Source: Acidobacteriota bacterium (lineage in GTDB: Bacteria > Acidobacteriota > Vicinamibacteria > Fen-336). Taken from it: DNA of 64,000 nt. Both the position numbers and the translations under genes were made by a program. Below, in pieces: positions 33,989 through 43,055 of the stretch. Each line of letters opens with the position of its first letter. Position 1 is the first letter of the stretch. The DNA is taken from NCBI GenBank assembly GCA_011526565.1, contig WYBL01000004.1, positions 18,358 through 82,357 of the forward strand. Direction: 5' to 3'. A model generated the notes under the pieces. That model ran no database searches, had not been told where the DNA came from, and worked only from the letters and a program-made list of their open reading frames with translations.

Positions 33989-34588
33989 TTGACACCGCAG
34001 GACGAGAGCGCCGTCGACGGGCGCGCCCGCGAGGCCCGCCTGCTGCTCGACCAGGGACGCCCCGCCGAGGCCGTGGCCGCGCTCGAACGGCTGCTGCTGA
34101 GCAATCCCGGCGACGCTCGGGCGCGCGAGACGCTGTCGCTGGCGCGGGCCGCGGTGGCCGAGCAGCGCCGGGCAGCGGAGGCCGCCCTCGACGAGGCGTT
34201 CACCGCCGTGGAGATCGGCGATCTCGCGCGCGCCGAGGCGTGCGCGGCCCGCGCCGAGGCCGCCGATCCCGCGCGCCTGGCGCTGCTGCGTGACCGCCTC
34301 GACGTCCGCCGCGGGCATGCCTCGTTCGATCCCGGCCTCTCGGCCGCCGACCTCGCCGTCGCCGCCGCCCGCCCCGCGGCCTTCGCCTGGTCGCGGCGGG
34401 CGCTCGGCGTGGGCTTCGCGCTCGCGCTCGGCGTCGGGTTGCTGTTCGCCTCCGCGGGATGGGAACGCTTCGTCGACTCGCTGGTGGGACCGCCGCGGCC
34501 TCGCGCCCGCGCGGTCGCCCTGCCTTCGCTGGCCCGCTCGACGCCGGCCCCGGCCCCGGCGCCTGCCGCGGCCGCGGCGCTGCGATGA
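33989..34588 (+). CDS. Predicted TPR-like single-pass membrane protein
   Basis: A 199-residue protein from TTG 33989, with AGGAGG about 13 bases upstream; no ATG or GTG fits. Residues 10-95 are helical with a TPR-like pattern (LLLDQGRPAEAVAALERLLLSNPGD), and one membrane segment lies at about 133-152. The end is Ala/Pro-rich. It overlaps the RDD gene (ATGA) and follows ntrX by about 75 bp. Function is unknown. Confidence 0.6.
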   Translation: MTPQDESAVDGRAREARLLLDQGRPAEAVAALERLLLSNPGDARARETLSLARAAVAEQRRAAEAALDEAFTAVEIGDLARAEACAARAEAADPARLALLRDRLDVRRGHASFDPGLSAADLAVAAARPAAFAWSRRALGVGFALALGVGLLFASAGWERFVDSLVGPPRPRARAVALPSLARSTPAPAPAPAAAAALR

Positions 34589-35562
34589 GCCGCCGGGACG
34601 TCCACTCCCTCCGACGCATGAAGACGGAGCGGACGTGGAAGGACGAGGTCCAGGAGCGGGTGCAGAAGCGCCGCACCGAACGGGCCGCCGGCGCCGAGCC
34701 GCTGCCGCTGTTCCCGGAAGACGTCACGGACGGCGCGGAAGAGATGCCCGCGCCGCCCGCACCTCCGGCACCGGTCTCGCGCTCGGGGTCCGTGCCCGTC
34801 GTGCCGCTGCGCCCGGCGCGGCCCTCCGCGTCGGAAGTGCCGCCCGTCGCTGCACCTCCCCTGCGGGCCGAGGTCGACGAGGTCGACCTCCGGGCGCCGC
34901 GCGGCGCGCCGCCGGCGCCGGGCTCGCCGCTCGACCTGCCGCTGCAGGCGGACCCGCCGCCGGCTGCGGAAGCCGTGATCGAGGGCCCGCTCGAACCCGG
35001 GCCCGAGGTGGCCCCCGCGCCGGTGCTCCTGCTCGACGACCCCGAGCCCGTCGCTGAACCGCCGCAGCGCCCGCGGTTCGACTGGGGACCCGCCCCGGAG
35101 CCGGAGTCCTGGCCCGCGCCAGGCGCCGAGGAGGACGAACTGCCGGTGGTCGAGCGGCCGGCGACGCCCGAGGAGAGGCTGAACGCCGCCTTGCTCGACG
35201 CTCTCGTGATCGTCGCCTTCTGGCTGCCGGCCGTCTACCTCGCGGGTCGCGCCGCCCAGGTCGAGTTGCTCGGGTTGCTGCCGGCCTGGCCGGGCCTGCT
35301 CGGTTTCCTCGCCCTGCTCGGGCTCGTCTACGCGGGATGGTTCACCGGCTCGACCGGGCAGACGCCGGGCAAGATGCTCGTCGGCCTGCGCGTCGTCGAT
35401 CGCCACGGCGCCCCGCTGGGCGTCGCCCGCGCGCTGGCCCGCGCGGCCCTCGGCGTGGTCGGCACGGCCCTGGTCGGCGCCGGGCTCTGGCCGATGCTGT
35501 TCGACCCCGCCCGCCGCGCCCTCCACGACCGCGCCCTGCAGTCCCGCGTCATCCGCGGCTGA
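34585..35562 (+). CDS. RDD-family membrane protein with long disordered N-terminus
   Basis: A 325-residue protein from ATG 34585. The first 190 residues are charged, then Pro/Ala/Glu-rich and probably disordered. The C-terminal part is an RDD domain: RLNAALLDALVIV, three membrane segments, GWFTGSTGQTPGKMLVGLRVVD and FDPARRALHDR. RDD proteins are small integral membrane proteins of poorly known, often transport-linked, role. It is the last gene before the repeat-containing gap. Confidence 0.75.
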   Translation: MSRRDVHSLRRMKTERTWKDEVQERVQKRRTERAAGAEPLPLFPEDVTDGAEEMPAPPAPPAPVSRSGSVPVVPLRPARPSASEVPPVAAPPLRAEVDEVDLRAPRGAPPAPGSPLDLPLQADPPPAAEAVIEGPLEPGPEVAPAPVLLLDDPEPVAEPPQRPRFDWGPAPEPESWPAPGAEEDELPVVERPATPEERLNAALLDALVIVAFWLPAVYLAGRAAQVELLGLLPAWPGLLGFLALLGLVYAGWFTGSTGQTPGKMLVGLRVVDRHGAPLGVARALARAALGVVGTALVGAGLWPMLFDPARRALHDRALQSRVIRG

Positions 35563-35565
35563 AGA

Positions 35566-35779
35566 CCTGGGGGTGCGGGGGCGGAGGAGGCTACGTTGTC
35601 CGACGTAGCGTCGACGGCGGCTCGCGCCGGAAGTGAATTCCGGCGCTCGGGCCACTGGGCTCCGTCGCTCCGCTCCTACGCCCAGACCCGGGCGGAGCGC
35701 GGAGGCGACTCCAAAGGCCCGTGTCGCGACTCCTGCCTGGGGGTGCGGGGGCGGAGGAGGCTACGTTGCCCGACGTAGC
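35566..35779. repeat. Duplicated G-rich intergenic element, two copies
   Basis: Positions 35566-35609 and 35736-35779 match at 43 of 44 bases, 170 bp apart. Each starts with the G-rich core (35569-35589 and 35739-35759) and ends in an ACGTAG-type palindrome; copy two forms a perfect 8-bp stem GGCTACGT/ACGTAGCC. Further inverted repeats lie between them (GCCGGAA/TTCCGGC near 35626-35644). This accounts for most of the 263-bp gap between the RDD gene and rqcH; no gene was seen in it. Confidence 0.8.
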
Positions 35780-35790
35780 CCCCGCGGAGC

Positions 35791-35816
35791 GAGGAGGCGC
35801 CCTCAGGCGCCTCCTC
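35791..35816. terminator. Strong hairpin before rqcH
   Basis: A perfect 11-bp GC-rich stem (35791-35801 with 35806-35816) and 4-base loop end 9 bases before ATG 35826. There is no T-run. It may end upstream transcription or fold in the rqcH leader. Confidence 0.45.
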
Positions 35817-35825
35817 GACTCCTAA

Positions 35826-37397
35826 ATGGACTCGCTCACGCTCGATCGGCTGATCGGGGAGGTGCTTCCGTTCGTCGTCGGGCGACGGATCGAGAAGGTG
35901 CGGGCGGGGAACCGCGTCGTCGTGCTCGAGCTGGCGCGCCAGAAGGAGCGGCTGCTGCTCAGCGCCTGGCCGCGTTGCGCGGGCGCGTGGCGCGTCTCGC
36001 GCGAGGCCGCGCGGGGCGGGACCGCGTCGCCGCCGGGCGGGCGCGACGGGCACGCGCTGCTGCTCCTGCGCAAGCACCTCGAGGGCGCCCGCGTGGTCGG
36101 GCTCGAGCGCGTCGCCGGCGAACGCTCGCTTCGGATCGAGACCACCGGCGGCACCCTCGCACTGCGCCCTTCCGGCGCCGCGCCGTCGATCAGCCTCGCG
36201 CGCCCCGGCGAGCCCGTCGCGACGCTGTTCGGCGAAGACGCCTGGCCGCTGCCCGAACCGCGCCCCGGCGCCGGCGAGTGGTGGCAGGCGCCGCCGCCGG
36301 CGGGCGCGTCGGCGGGCGAGCGGCTGCGCGCGTGCCCGGGGCTCGGGTCGTGGCTGGCGCGCGCGTGGGACGGGGAGGCCGGAAGCTGGCAGCGCTGGCA
36401 GCGCGCGGCGGCCACAGCAGCGCCGCACGTGGTCTCGCGCGCGCCGCTGGCCCGTCGCGACGCCGGGGCCGCAGCCGCCGACCCGCCCGAGCTGTGGCCG
36501 ATCGAGCCGCTGGACGGCCGCTGCGCCGAAGCCGCCGCGAGCTGGAGCGAGGCGGCGCAGCGCGTGTTCGAGGAGCGCCGGCGTGGCGAGTCCTTCGCCG
36601 CTGCCCGCCAGGACGCCCTGAAGGCCGCCCGCGAGAAGCGCCGGCGGCTCTCGCAGCTCCTCGCCCACCTGGAGCGCGACCGCGACCGGCTGGAGCCGGA
36701 GGAGCGCCTGCGCCACGCCGCCGAAGCGCTGCTCGCCGATCCCGGCGCCGTGACGCCCGGCGCCGCGGAGGCCACGCTGGCCGATCCGCGCGGCGGCCCG
36801 CCGCTTCACCTGAAGCTGGACCCGCGCCTGCGCGCGGTGGACAACGCCAATCGGCTGTTCGACCGCGCGCGGCGCAACGCGGGAGCGCGCGAGCGGATCG
36901 CGGCCCGCATCGCGCAGGCGCGCGCGGACCTCGCGGCGGCTGTCGACCGCGAGCGGGCGCTGGGCGAGGCGCGGTCCGGCGCGGAACTGCCGGCCACCCC
37001 GGTCCGCGAGCCCGCCCGCGAGGACGCCGCGCCGCGCCGCTACCTGACCAGCGGCGGCCTGCTGCTCCACGTCGGACGCGGCGCGAAGGAGAACCACCAG
37101 CTCACCTTCGGCCTCGCCCGCCCCGAGGACCTCTGGTTCCACGCCCGCGACGTGCCCGGCGCCCACGTGATCGTGCGCGACCCCGAGGGCCGCGCCGCGG
37201 CTCCCGACCTGCGCGAGGCCGCCGAGGTCGCGGCGTACCACAGCGCCGCGCGCGAGGCGGCGGCGGTCGACGTCCACGTCGCCCGCCGCAAGCACCTGCG
37301 CGCGCTGCGCGGCGCCGCCGGCCGCGTGCAGGTGGGCCACTCGGAGACGCTGCGCGTGGCCCCCCGCGATCCCGAGGGCCGGCTGCGCCGGCGCTGA
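35826..37397 (+). CDS. rqcH: NFACT-family ribosome quality-control protein RqcH
   Basis: A 523-residue protein from ATG 35826. An NFACT-N domain (residues 1-130, with LLLRKHLEG) is followed by a helical middle region with a long coiled coil (about 245-400), then NFACT-R (about 410-510: GRGAKENHQLTFGLARPEDLWFHARDVPGAHVIV). RqcH binds stalled 60S/50S-tRNA complexes and adds C-terminal Ala tails. The DR pair of the Bacillus NFACT-N domain aligns here with ER (in AGERSLR), from memory of that sequence. It is slightly shorter than the usual 570 residues. Confidence 0.88.
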   Translation: MDSLTLDRLIGEVLPFVVGRRIEKVRAGNRVVVLELARQKERLLLSAWPRCAGAWRVSREAARGGTASPPGGRDGHALLLLRKHLEGARVVGLERVAGERSLRIETTGGTLALRPSGAAPSISLARPGEPVATLFGEDAWPLPEPRPGAGEWWQAPPPAGASAGERLRACPGLGSWLARAWDGEAGSWQRWQRAAATAAPHVVSRAPLARRDAGAAAADPPELWPIEPLDGRCAEAAASWSEAAQRVFEERRRGESFAAARQDALKAAREKRRRLSQLLAHLERDRDRLEPEERLRHAAEALLADPGAVTPGAAEATLADPRGGPPLHLKLDPRLRAVDNANRLFDRARRNAGARERIAARIAQARADLAAAVDRERALGEARSGAELPATPVREPAREDAAPRRYLTSGGLLLHVGRGAKENHQLTFGLARPEDLWFHARDVPGAHVIVRDPEGRAAAPDLREAAEVAAYHSAAREAAAVDVHVARRKHLRALRGAAGRVQVGHSETLRVAPRDPEGRLRRR

Positions 37398-37434
37398 ACG
37401 GGCCGCGCGGCGGCGCGGTTACCATGAACGGGCC

Positions 37435-37899
37435 ATGACACTCGGAAGACGCGCCGCGCTGGTGCTGGCCACGGGCTTCGGCTCGGGCTACTCGCCGGTG
37501 GCGCCCGGCACGGCCGGCTCGGCCGTGGGGGTGCTGCTGTTCCTGCCACTCGTCCACGCGCCGCTTCGGGTGCAGCTGGCCGCCGTGGTCGTCGTCTACC
37601 TGCTGGGCGTGGCCGCCTCGAAGGTCGCCGCCGAAGTGGCCGGCCGCAAGGACCCCGGGATCGCCGTCGTGGACGAGATCGTGGGGCAGTGGATCACCTA
37701 CCTGGCGCTGCCGTTCACGCCGGCAACCGCGCTCGCCGGCTTCGTGCTCTTCCGCGTGATGGACGTGGTCAAGCCCTGGCCGGCGCGCCAGCTCGAGGCG
37801 CTGCCCGGCGGCTGGGGGATCATGACCGACGACGTGTTCGCCGGGATCTGGGCCAACCTCGCGCTGCGCGCGGCGCTCGTCGTGGTGCCCTTCGCGTGA
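37435..37899 (+). CDS. pgpA: Phosphatidylglycerophosphatase A
   Basis: A 154-residue protein from ATG 37435. It matches the PgpA family: GSGYSPVAPGTAGSAVG, DPGIAVVDEIVGQW and the later FRVMDVVKPWP, with three or four membrane segments. It removes phosphate from phosphatidylglycerophosphate to give phosphatidylglycerol. It opens a tightly overlapped operon that also has plsY and gpsA, so phospholipid synthesis is the shared theme. Confidence 0.95.
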   Translation: MTLGRRAALVLATGFGSGYSPVAPGTAGSAVGVLLFLPLVHAPLRVQLAAVVVVYLLGVAASKVAAEVAGRKDPGIAVVDEIVGQWITYLALPFTPATALAGFVLFRVMDVVKPWPARQLEALPGGWGIMTDDVFAGIWANLALRAALVVVPFA

Positions 37900-39143
37900 A
37901 GGCCGAGATCCTCGCCCTCGGCAGCGAGCTGCTGACGCCGCTGCGCCAGGACACCAACGCGCTGTGGCTGACCGACCGGCTGCTCGAGATCGGCATCGAG
38001 ACGGTCGCCCGGCAGACGATCGCCGACGACCGCGACGCCCTGGTGCGCGGCTTCCGCGTCGCGCTCCAGCGGGCCGACGTCGTGATCGCGACGGGCGGCC
38101 TGGGCCCGACCGAGGACGACCTGACCCGCGAGGCGGCCGCCGAGGCCGCGGGCCGCGGCCTTCGCCGCGACGAGGCCTACGTCGAGTTCCTCCGCGATCG
38201 CTTCGCCGGCTTCGGCCGCGTGATGCCCGAGGTCAACGCCAAGCAGGGTGACGTGATCGAGGGCGGGACGCTCGTGAAGAACCCCCGCGGCACGGCGCCA
38301 GCGCAGTGGGTCGAGCTCGACGGCCGGCTGCTGTTTCTGTTGCCCGGGCCGCCGCACGAGATGAAGCCGCTGTTCGAGGGCGAGTTCCTGCCGCTGCTGC
38401 GCGCCCGTGCGGGGCAGCGGGTCGTGAAGACCCGCGTCCTGCGCATCGCCGGCATGGGGGAGAGCGACGTCGAGCAGAAGGCCGCGCCCGTCTACACCCG
38501 CTTCGCGAACCCGCGCACGACGATCCTCGGTGCCGCCGGCCAGGTCGAGCTGCACCTCGTCGCCGAGGCCGCCGACGATGCGGCGGCCGAGGCGCTCATC
38601 GAGTCGCTGGCCGCGCCGCTGCGGGAGGCGCTGCCGGGCCGCATCTACTCCGAGGACGGCCGCGAGCTGCCCGCCGTGGTGGCGGACCTGCTGGCGGAGC
38701 GCGGGCTGAAGCTCGCCGTCGCCGAGTCGTGCACCGCGGGGATGCTGTGCGCGGCGCTCAGCGACGCCCCCGGCGCCTCGCGTTTCCTGGAGCGCGGCTT
38801 CGTCACCTACTCGAACGCCGCGAAGGTCGACGAACTCGGCGTCGACGCCGCCCTGATCGAGGCCCGCGGCGCCGTCAGCGAGGAGGTGGCGCGGGCGATG
38901 GCCCGCGGCGCGCTGCGGGTGGCGGGCGCGGACCTCGGCGTCGCGGTCACCGGCGTTGCGGGGCCGGATGGTGGCAGCGCCGACAAGCCCGTCGGCTCCG
39001 TGCACCTCGCGATCGCGGGTGCGCTCGGCGAGCACCACCGGCTGGCGCGTTTCCCCGGCGATCGCTCGCGGGTGCGCACGCAGAGCGTGCGGCTCGCGCT
39101 CGAGCTGCTGCGCCGCGCGCTGCTGGGGCTCTCGCAGGGCTGA
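37896..39143 (+). CDS. cinA: CinA-like protein: molybdopterin-binding domain plus PncC-type amidase
   Basis: A 415-residue protein from GTG 37896 (GTGA overlap). The N-terminal COG1058 domain shows ILALGSELL, TGGLGPTEDDLT and LLPGPPHEM. The C-terminal amidase (from about residue 250) shows AESCTAGML and VTGVAGPDGGS. The two-domain form hydrolyses ADP-ribose-type pyrophosphates and deamidates nicotinamide mononucleotide, recycling pyridine nucleotides. It is of normal length. Confidence 0.95.
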   Translation: MKAEILALGSELLTPLRQDTNALWLTDRLLEIGIETVARQTIADDRDALVRGFRVALQRADVVIATGGLGPTEDDLTREAAAEAAGRGLRRDEAYVEFLRDRFAGFGRVMPEVNAKQGDVIEGGTLVKNPRGTAPAQWVELDGRLLFLLPGPPHEMKPLFEGEFLPLLRARAGQRVVKTRVLRIAGMGESDVEQKAAPVYTRFANPRTTILGAAGQVELHLVAEAADDAAAEALIESLAAPLREALPGRIYSEDGRELPAVVADLLAERGLKLAVAESCTAGMLCAALSDAPGASRFLERGFVTYSNAAKVDELGVDAALIEARGAVSEEVARAMARGALRVAGADLGVAVTGVAGPDGGSADKPVGSVHLAIAGALGEHHRLARFPGDRSRVRTQSVRLALELLRRALLGLSQG

Positions 39144-39147
39144 CGCC

Positions 39148-39750
39148 GTGGCCGACGCCACGATGCTGCGCGCCTTCGCCGCCCTCGAGGTGGGCGCGGA
39201 CCTGCGCGCGGCGCTCGTGGAGCTGCTCGCCGGGCCCGTCGCGGGCTTCCGAGGGCTCAGGCGGGTGCGTCCCGAGGGGATCCACCTGACCCTGCGCTTC
39301 TTCGGCGCGACCCGCGCCGACCAGGTCGAGGACCTGGCCGCGGCGCTCGCACCCGCCGTCGCGGCCTGCCCGGCCGCCGCAGCAGCCGCGACCGGGCTCG
39401 GCGTGTTTCCGGGCCGTGGCGCGCCGCGCGTGCTGTGGGTCGGGCTGGACCTGCCCGAGCCCGTGCGCACGCTGCAGGCGGCCTGCGAACGGGCGGCGCG
39501 GGCCGCCGGCTTCGCCCCCGAGCGGCGTCCGTTCGCGCCCCACGTCACCCTCGGCCGCTGGCGCGAGCACGCGCCCTCCCCGCGCCTGCCCGCGGTGTCG
39601 CTGCCGCCCGCGCGACTGTCGGAGCTGGTGCTGTTCCGCAGCGACCTCGAGCCCGGCGGCGCGCGCTACACCGCGCTGCGCCGGCTGCCGCTCGGCGGCA
39701 CGCCCCCGCGCGGCCCGGCTGGCCCCCGATATACTCCCGCCGCTCCATGA
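39148..39750 (+). CDS. thpR: 2',3'-cyclic RNA phosphodiesterase (ThpR / LigT family)
   Basis: A 200-residue protein from GTG 39148; ATG 39163 is the alternative. The two HxT motifs that define the 2H phosphoesterase fold are in GIHLTLRFFG and PHVTLGRW. The family opens 2',3'-cyclic phosphates and can join tRNA halves in vitro. Its stop overlaps plsY. The last 20 residues are Pro-rich, and their codons contain a TATACT that may be the plsY -10. Confidence 0.9.
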   Translation: MADATMLRAFAALEVGADLRAALVELLAGPVAGFRGLRRVRPEGIHLTLRFFGATRADQVEDLAAALAPAVAACPAAAAAATGLGVFPGRGAPRVLWVGLDLPEPVRTLQAACERAARAAGFAPERRPFAPHVTLGRWREHAPSPRLPAVSLPPARLSELVLFRSDLEPGGARYTALRRLPLGGTPPRGPAGPRYTPAAP

Positions 39751-40355
39751 TGCCCCTCGCTGCCCTGGTCGCCGCCTACCTGCTCGGCGCCATCCCCTTC
39801 AGCTTCGTCGTCGCGCGGCTGTGGGGCGTGCGCGACGTGCGCGAGGTCGGCAGCGGCAACGTCGGCGCGACCAACGTCATGCGCAACGCGGGCAAGGTGC
39901 CGGGGGCGATCGCGTTCGTGCTCGACTCGGGCAAGGGGGCGCTGGCCGCGTGGCTCGCGCTCCGGGCCGGGGGGCCGGGCTGGCTGCCGCCGGCGTGCGC
40001 GGCCGCGGCGGTCGCGGGGCACCTCTACCCGGTGTTCCTCGGCTTCCGCGGCGGCAAGGGCGTGGCCACCGGCGCCGGCGCTTTCCTGCCGCTCGCGCCG
40101 TGGGCGACCCTCTCGGCGGTCGTCGTGTTCGTGGTCGTCGCCGCTGCCACCCGCTACGTCTCGATCGGCTCGATCGTCGGCGCCGTGGCCCTCGCGGTCG
40201 GCGCGTGGGCCGGCGGCGCGCCGCGGTCGACCTGGGTCGCGGCGGCGCTGGTCGGCGCCGTCGTGATCTGGAAGCACCGCAGCAACCTGGCGCGCCTCGC
40301 GGCGGGGAGCGAGCGGAAGCTGGGAGCGCCGAAGCCGGAGGGCGCGCGGCCGTGA
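39747..40355 (+). CDS. plsY: Glycerol-3-phosphate acyltransferase PlsY
   Basis: A 202-residue protein from ATG 39747; ATG 39750 is next in frame. It has five membrane segments and the three PlsY motifs: GSGNVGATNVMRNAGK, GHLYPVFLGFRGGKGVAT and a C-terminal WKHRSNL. It transfers acyl from acyl-phosphate to glycerol-3-phosphate, the first step of phospholipid synthesis. It overlaps gpsA, which makes its substrate. Confidence 0.97.
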   Translation: MMPLAALVAAYLLGAIPFSFVVARLWGVRDVREVGSGNVGATNVMRNAGKVPGAIAFVLDSGKGALAAWLALRAGGPGWLPPACAAAAVAGHLYPVFLGFRGGKGVATGAGAFLPLAPWATLSAVVVFVVVAAATRYVSIGSIVGAVALAVGAWAGGAPRSTWVAAALVGAVVIWKHRSNLARLAAGSERKLGAPKPEGARP

Positions 40356-41335
40356 AGTGCGCGGTGCTCGGCGGCGGCGCCTGGGGCACGGCGCTGGCGG
40401 CGCAGTTCGCGCGCGCGGGGCATGCCGTGGGGCTGTGGCTGCGCGAGCCCGAGATCGCGGCCGAGCTCCGCGAGCGCCGCACCAACTCGCTGTACCTCGG
40501 CGACGTGGTGCTGCCCGAGGGCATCGCGCCCACGCTCGACCTGGCTGCCGCCCTGGCGGGCGCGGAGGCCGTGATCGTCGCCATCCCTTCGCAGTACGCG
40601 CGCGGCGTCTACGCGCAGGCCGTCCCGCACCTCGCGCCGGGCGCCGTGCTGGTGTCGGCCACCAAGGGCTTCGAGCTCGACACCCTGCTGCGCATGACCG
40701 AGGTGGCCGCGGCGGAGGCCCCGGGCCGCCCGCTGGCCGTGCTCTCGGGACCCAGCTTCGCCGTCGAGGTCGCGCACGGGCTGCCCACCGCGGTGGTCGT
40801 CGCGAGCGCCGACCGCGCTGCCGCCGAGGCGATCCAGCGCGCGATCTCGACCCGCAGCTTCCGCGCCTACGCGAGCGACGACGTCGTCGGCGTCGAGCTG
40901 GCCGGGGCGCTCAAGAACGTGGTCGCGATCGCCGCCGGCATCCTCGACGGCCTCGGCTACGGCCACAACACGACCGCGGCGCTGATCACCCGCGGGCTGG
41001 CCGAGATCGCGCGCCTGGTGGCAGCCCGCGGCGGCCGCGCCGACACGGTCGCGGGGCTGGCCGGGCTCGGCGACCTCGTGCTCACCTGCACCGGTGCGCT
41101 GTCCCGCAACCGCCGGCTCGGCCAGGCGCTCGGGGCAGGGCGCAGCCTGGCCGAGGCGCAGGAGCCGCACCAGGTCGCCGAGGGCGTGCGCACGACGCTC
41201 GCGGCGTGCGCCATGGCGCTGGAGTCGGGCGTCGAGCTGCCGATCTGCGAGCGCATGCGGGCCGTGCTCTACGAGGGCCAGCCGCCGCGCGAAGCGCTCG
41301 AGGCGCTGATGCTGCGCAGCCTCAAAAGAGAGTAG
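40352..41335 (+). CDS. gpsA: NAD(P)H-dependent glycerol-3-phosphate dehydrogenase
   Basis: A 327-residue protein from GTG 40352 (GTGA overlap). The N-terminal Rossmann motif GGGAWGTALA, ATKGFE, SGPSFAVEVA, the catalytic-Lys motif ALKNVVAIAAG and TRGLAEI are all present. It reduces dihydroxyacetone phosphate to sn-glycerol-3-phosphate for lipids. It closes the operon. Confidence 0.98.
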   Translation: MKCAVLGGGAWGTALAAQFARAGHAVGLWLREPEIAAELRERRTNSLYLGDVVLPEGIAPTLDLAAALAGAEAVIVAIPSQYARGVYAQAVPHLAPGAVLVSATKGFELDTLLRMTEVAAAEAPGRPLAVLSGPSFAVEVAHGLPTAVVVASADRAAAEAIQRAISTRSFRAYASDDVVGVELAGALKNVVAIAAGILDGLGYGHNTTAALITRGLAEIARLVAARGGRADTVAGLAGLGDLVLTCTGALSRNRRLGQALGAGRSLAEAQEPHQVAEGVRTTLAACAMALESGVELPICERMRAVLYEGQPPREALEALMLRSLKRE

Positions 41336-41393
41336 ACTTTTCCACCGGCGTGCCGCGCCGACAAAAGCCCACACGAGAGGACGCTTAGCGAGC

Positions 41394-43055
41394 ATGTGGC
41401 GACTCGATTACGTCGATCAGGACGTCCCCCACACCTACGACGTCAAGACCGGCGAGGTCGTGATCGGGCGGTCCCCCGAGTGCCAGGTCGTGCTGAAGGA
41501 CTTCGGCATCTCGCGCCAGCACGCCAAGATCGTGGTCGACCACGACGGCCCGCGGGTGATCGACCTCAAGTCCAAGAACGGCACCCAGGTCAACGGCGTG
41601 CCGGTCGTCGAGGCCAAGCTCAAGGACGGCGACAAGATCCTGCTCGGCAAGTTCCAGATCGCCTTCTCCAAGGCGATCGAGGGCCAGGTCGTCCTCGACG
41701 AGGCCAAGCCGCTGCAGGAAGAGGGCGGCACCATCATCCGCTCGATCGGCGAGCTGCAGAAGCTGTTCGGCAGCGGCGACACCGCCGGTGCCGGCGCCGC
41801 GGCGGCCAAGCCGGCCTCGGTCGACGAGATCGAGAAGTCGAACCGCATCCTCAAGGTGCTGACCAAGGTCGCGGAGACGCTGATCGCGGTGCGCCCGGTC
41901 GAGGAGGTGCTCGAGCAGGTGCTCGACATCGTGTTCGAGAACATGCCGGCCGATCGCGGCTCGCTGATGCTGATCGAGGACGGGCAACTGGTGCCGATGG
42001 CCCGCAAGTTCCGCAACCCGAAGAGCGGGTCCGACCAGAAGATCGTCATCTCCAAGACGATCGCCGACAAGGTGATCAAGGACCGGGTCGCGATCCTGAC
42101 CTCCGACGCCCAGGTCGACTCCCGCTTCTCGGCCGGAGACTCGATCCGCTTCCACGGCATCCGCAGCGCGATGTGCGCGCCGCTGTGGAACCGCGAGGAG
42201 GTGATCGGGATCGTCAACGTCGACTCGCCGTTCCTCACCAACAGCTTCACCTCCAACGACCTCGACCTGCTGTCGGCGCTCGCCAACTACGCGGCGGTCG
42301 CGGTCGAGCGGGCGCGCCTCAACCAGCGCATCCAGGCGGAGGAGAAGAAGCGCGAGCGGCTGGGCCGCTTCCTCTCGCCGCAGGTGGCGAGCCGCATCCT
42401 GGCCCAGTCCGACGCCTCGACCGACACCCTCGGTGCGCCCGAAGTGCGCGAGGTGAGCATCCTCTTCGCCGACGTGGTCGGCTTCACCTCGATGTCCGAG
42501 AAGATGAGCCCCGCGGCCGTCGCCTACGTGCTCAACGACTACCTGTCGCGGATGACCGACGTCATCTTCCGGTACGAGGGCACGCTCGACAAGTACATCG
42601 GCGACGCCATCATGGCCGTGTTCGGCGCCCCGCTCGACATGCCCGACCACGCGGCGCGGGCGATCAAGACGGCGCTCGAGATGCGCGACCGGCTCGAGGA
42701 GTGGAACGCCGAGCGCCGCGAGGGCCCGACGCTGCGCATCCGCATCGGCATCAACTCCGGCAAGGCGGTCGCGGGCGAGATCGGCTCGATCAACAAGAAG
42801 GAGTACACGGTGCTCGGCGACACCGTGAACACCGCCAGCCGCCTCGAGAGCTCGGTTGCCAAGCCGATGATGGTCGTGGTCGGCGACAACACCTACCAGG
42901 CGACCAAGGACCAGTTCCGCTTCGAGTTCCTGGGCGAGGTCAGCCTCAAGGGCAAGGAGATCAAGGTCCCCGTCTACGCCGTGCTCGGACACCTCGGCAC
43001 CGAGACCCGCGACCTGACCCCCGTGCCCGGCGGCGCGGCCGGGCCCGGAGCCTGA
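41394..43055 (+). CDS. FHA-GAF-class III nucleotide cyclase
   Basis: A 553-residue soluble protein from ATG 41394. An FHA domain fills residues 1-95 (VIGRSPECQVVLKDFGISRQHAKI, KNGTQVNG). A GAF domain follows (about 150-305, PADRGSLMLIEDG) and then the class III cyclase (about 345-525: VSILFADVVGFTSMSEKM with the first metal Asp, KYIGDAIMAVFGAP with the second, NTASRLES). Product (cAMP or cGMP) cannot be read with certainty. FHA input ties it to Ser/Thr phosphorylation. The TGA/ATG overlap with the HD-GYP gene is a translational coupling. Confidence 0.92.
   Translation: MWRLDYVDQDVPHTYDVKTGEVVIGRSPECQVVLKDFGISRQHAKIVVDHDGPRVIDLKSKNGTQVNGVPVVEAKLKDGDKILLGKFQIAFSKAIEGQVVLDEAKPLQEEGGTIIRSIGELQKLFGSGDTAGAGAAAAKPASVDEIEKSNRILKVLTKVAETLIAVRPVEEVLEQVLDIVFENMPADRGSLMLIEDGQLVPMARKFRNPKSGSDQKIVISKTIADKVIKDRVAILTSDAQVDSRFSAGDSIRFHGIRSAMCAPLWNREEVIGIVNVDSPFLTNSFTSNDLDLLSALANYAAVAVERARLNQRIQAEEKKRERLGRFLSPQVASRILAQSDASTDTLGAPEVREVSILFADVVGFTSMSEKMSPAAVAYVLNDYLSRMTDVIFRYEGTLDKYIGDAIMAVFGAPLDMPDHAARAIKTALEMRDRLEEWNAERREGPTLRIRIGINSGKAVAGEIGSINKKEYTVLGDTVNTASRLESSVAKPMMVVVGDNTYQATKDQFRFEFLGEVSLKGKEIKVPVYAVLGHLGTETRDLTPVPGGAAGPGA

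Noticed and set aside
35563..35825. A small gene in the rqcH upstream gap.
   Set aside because: Open frames there are created by the repeat copies, without a start signal or coding pattern.
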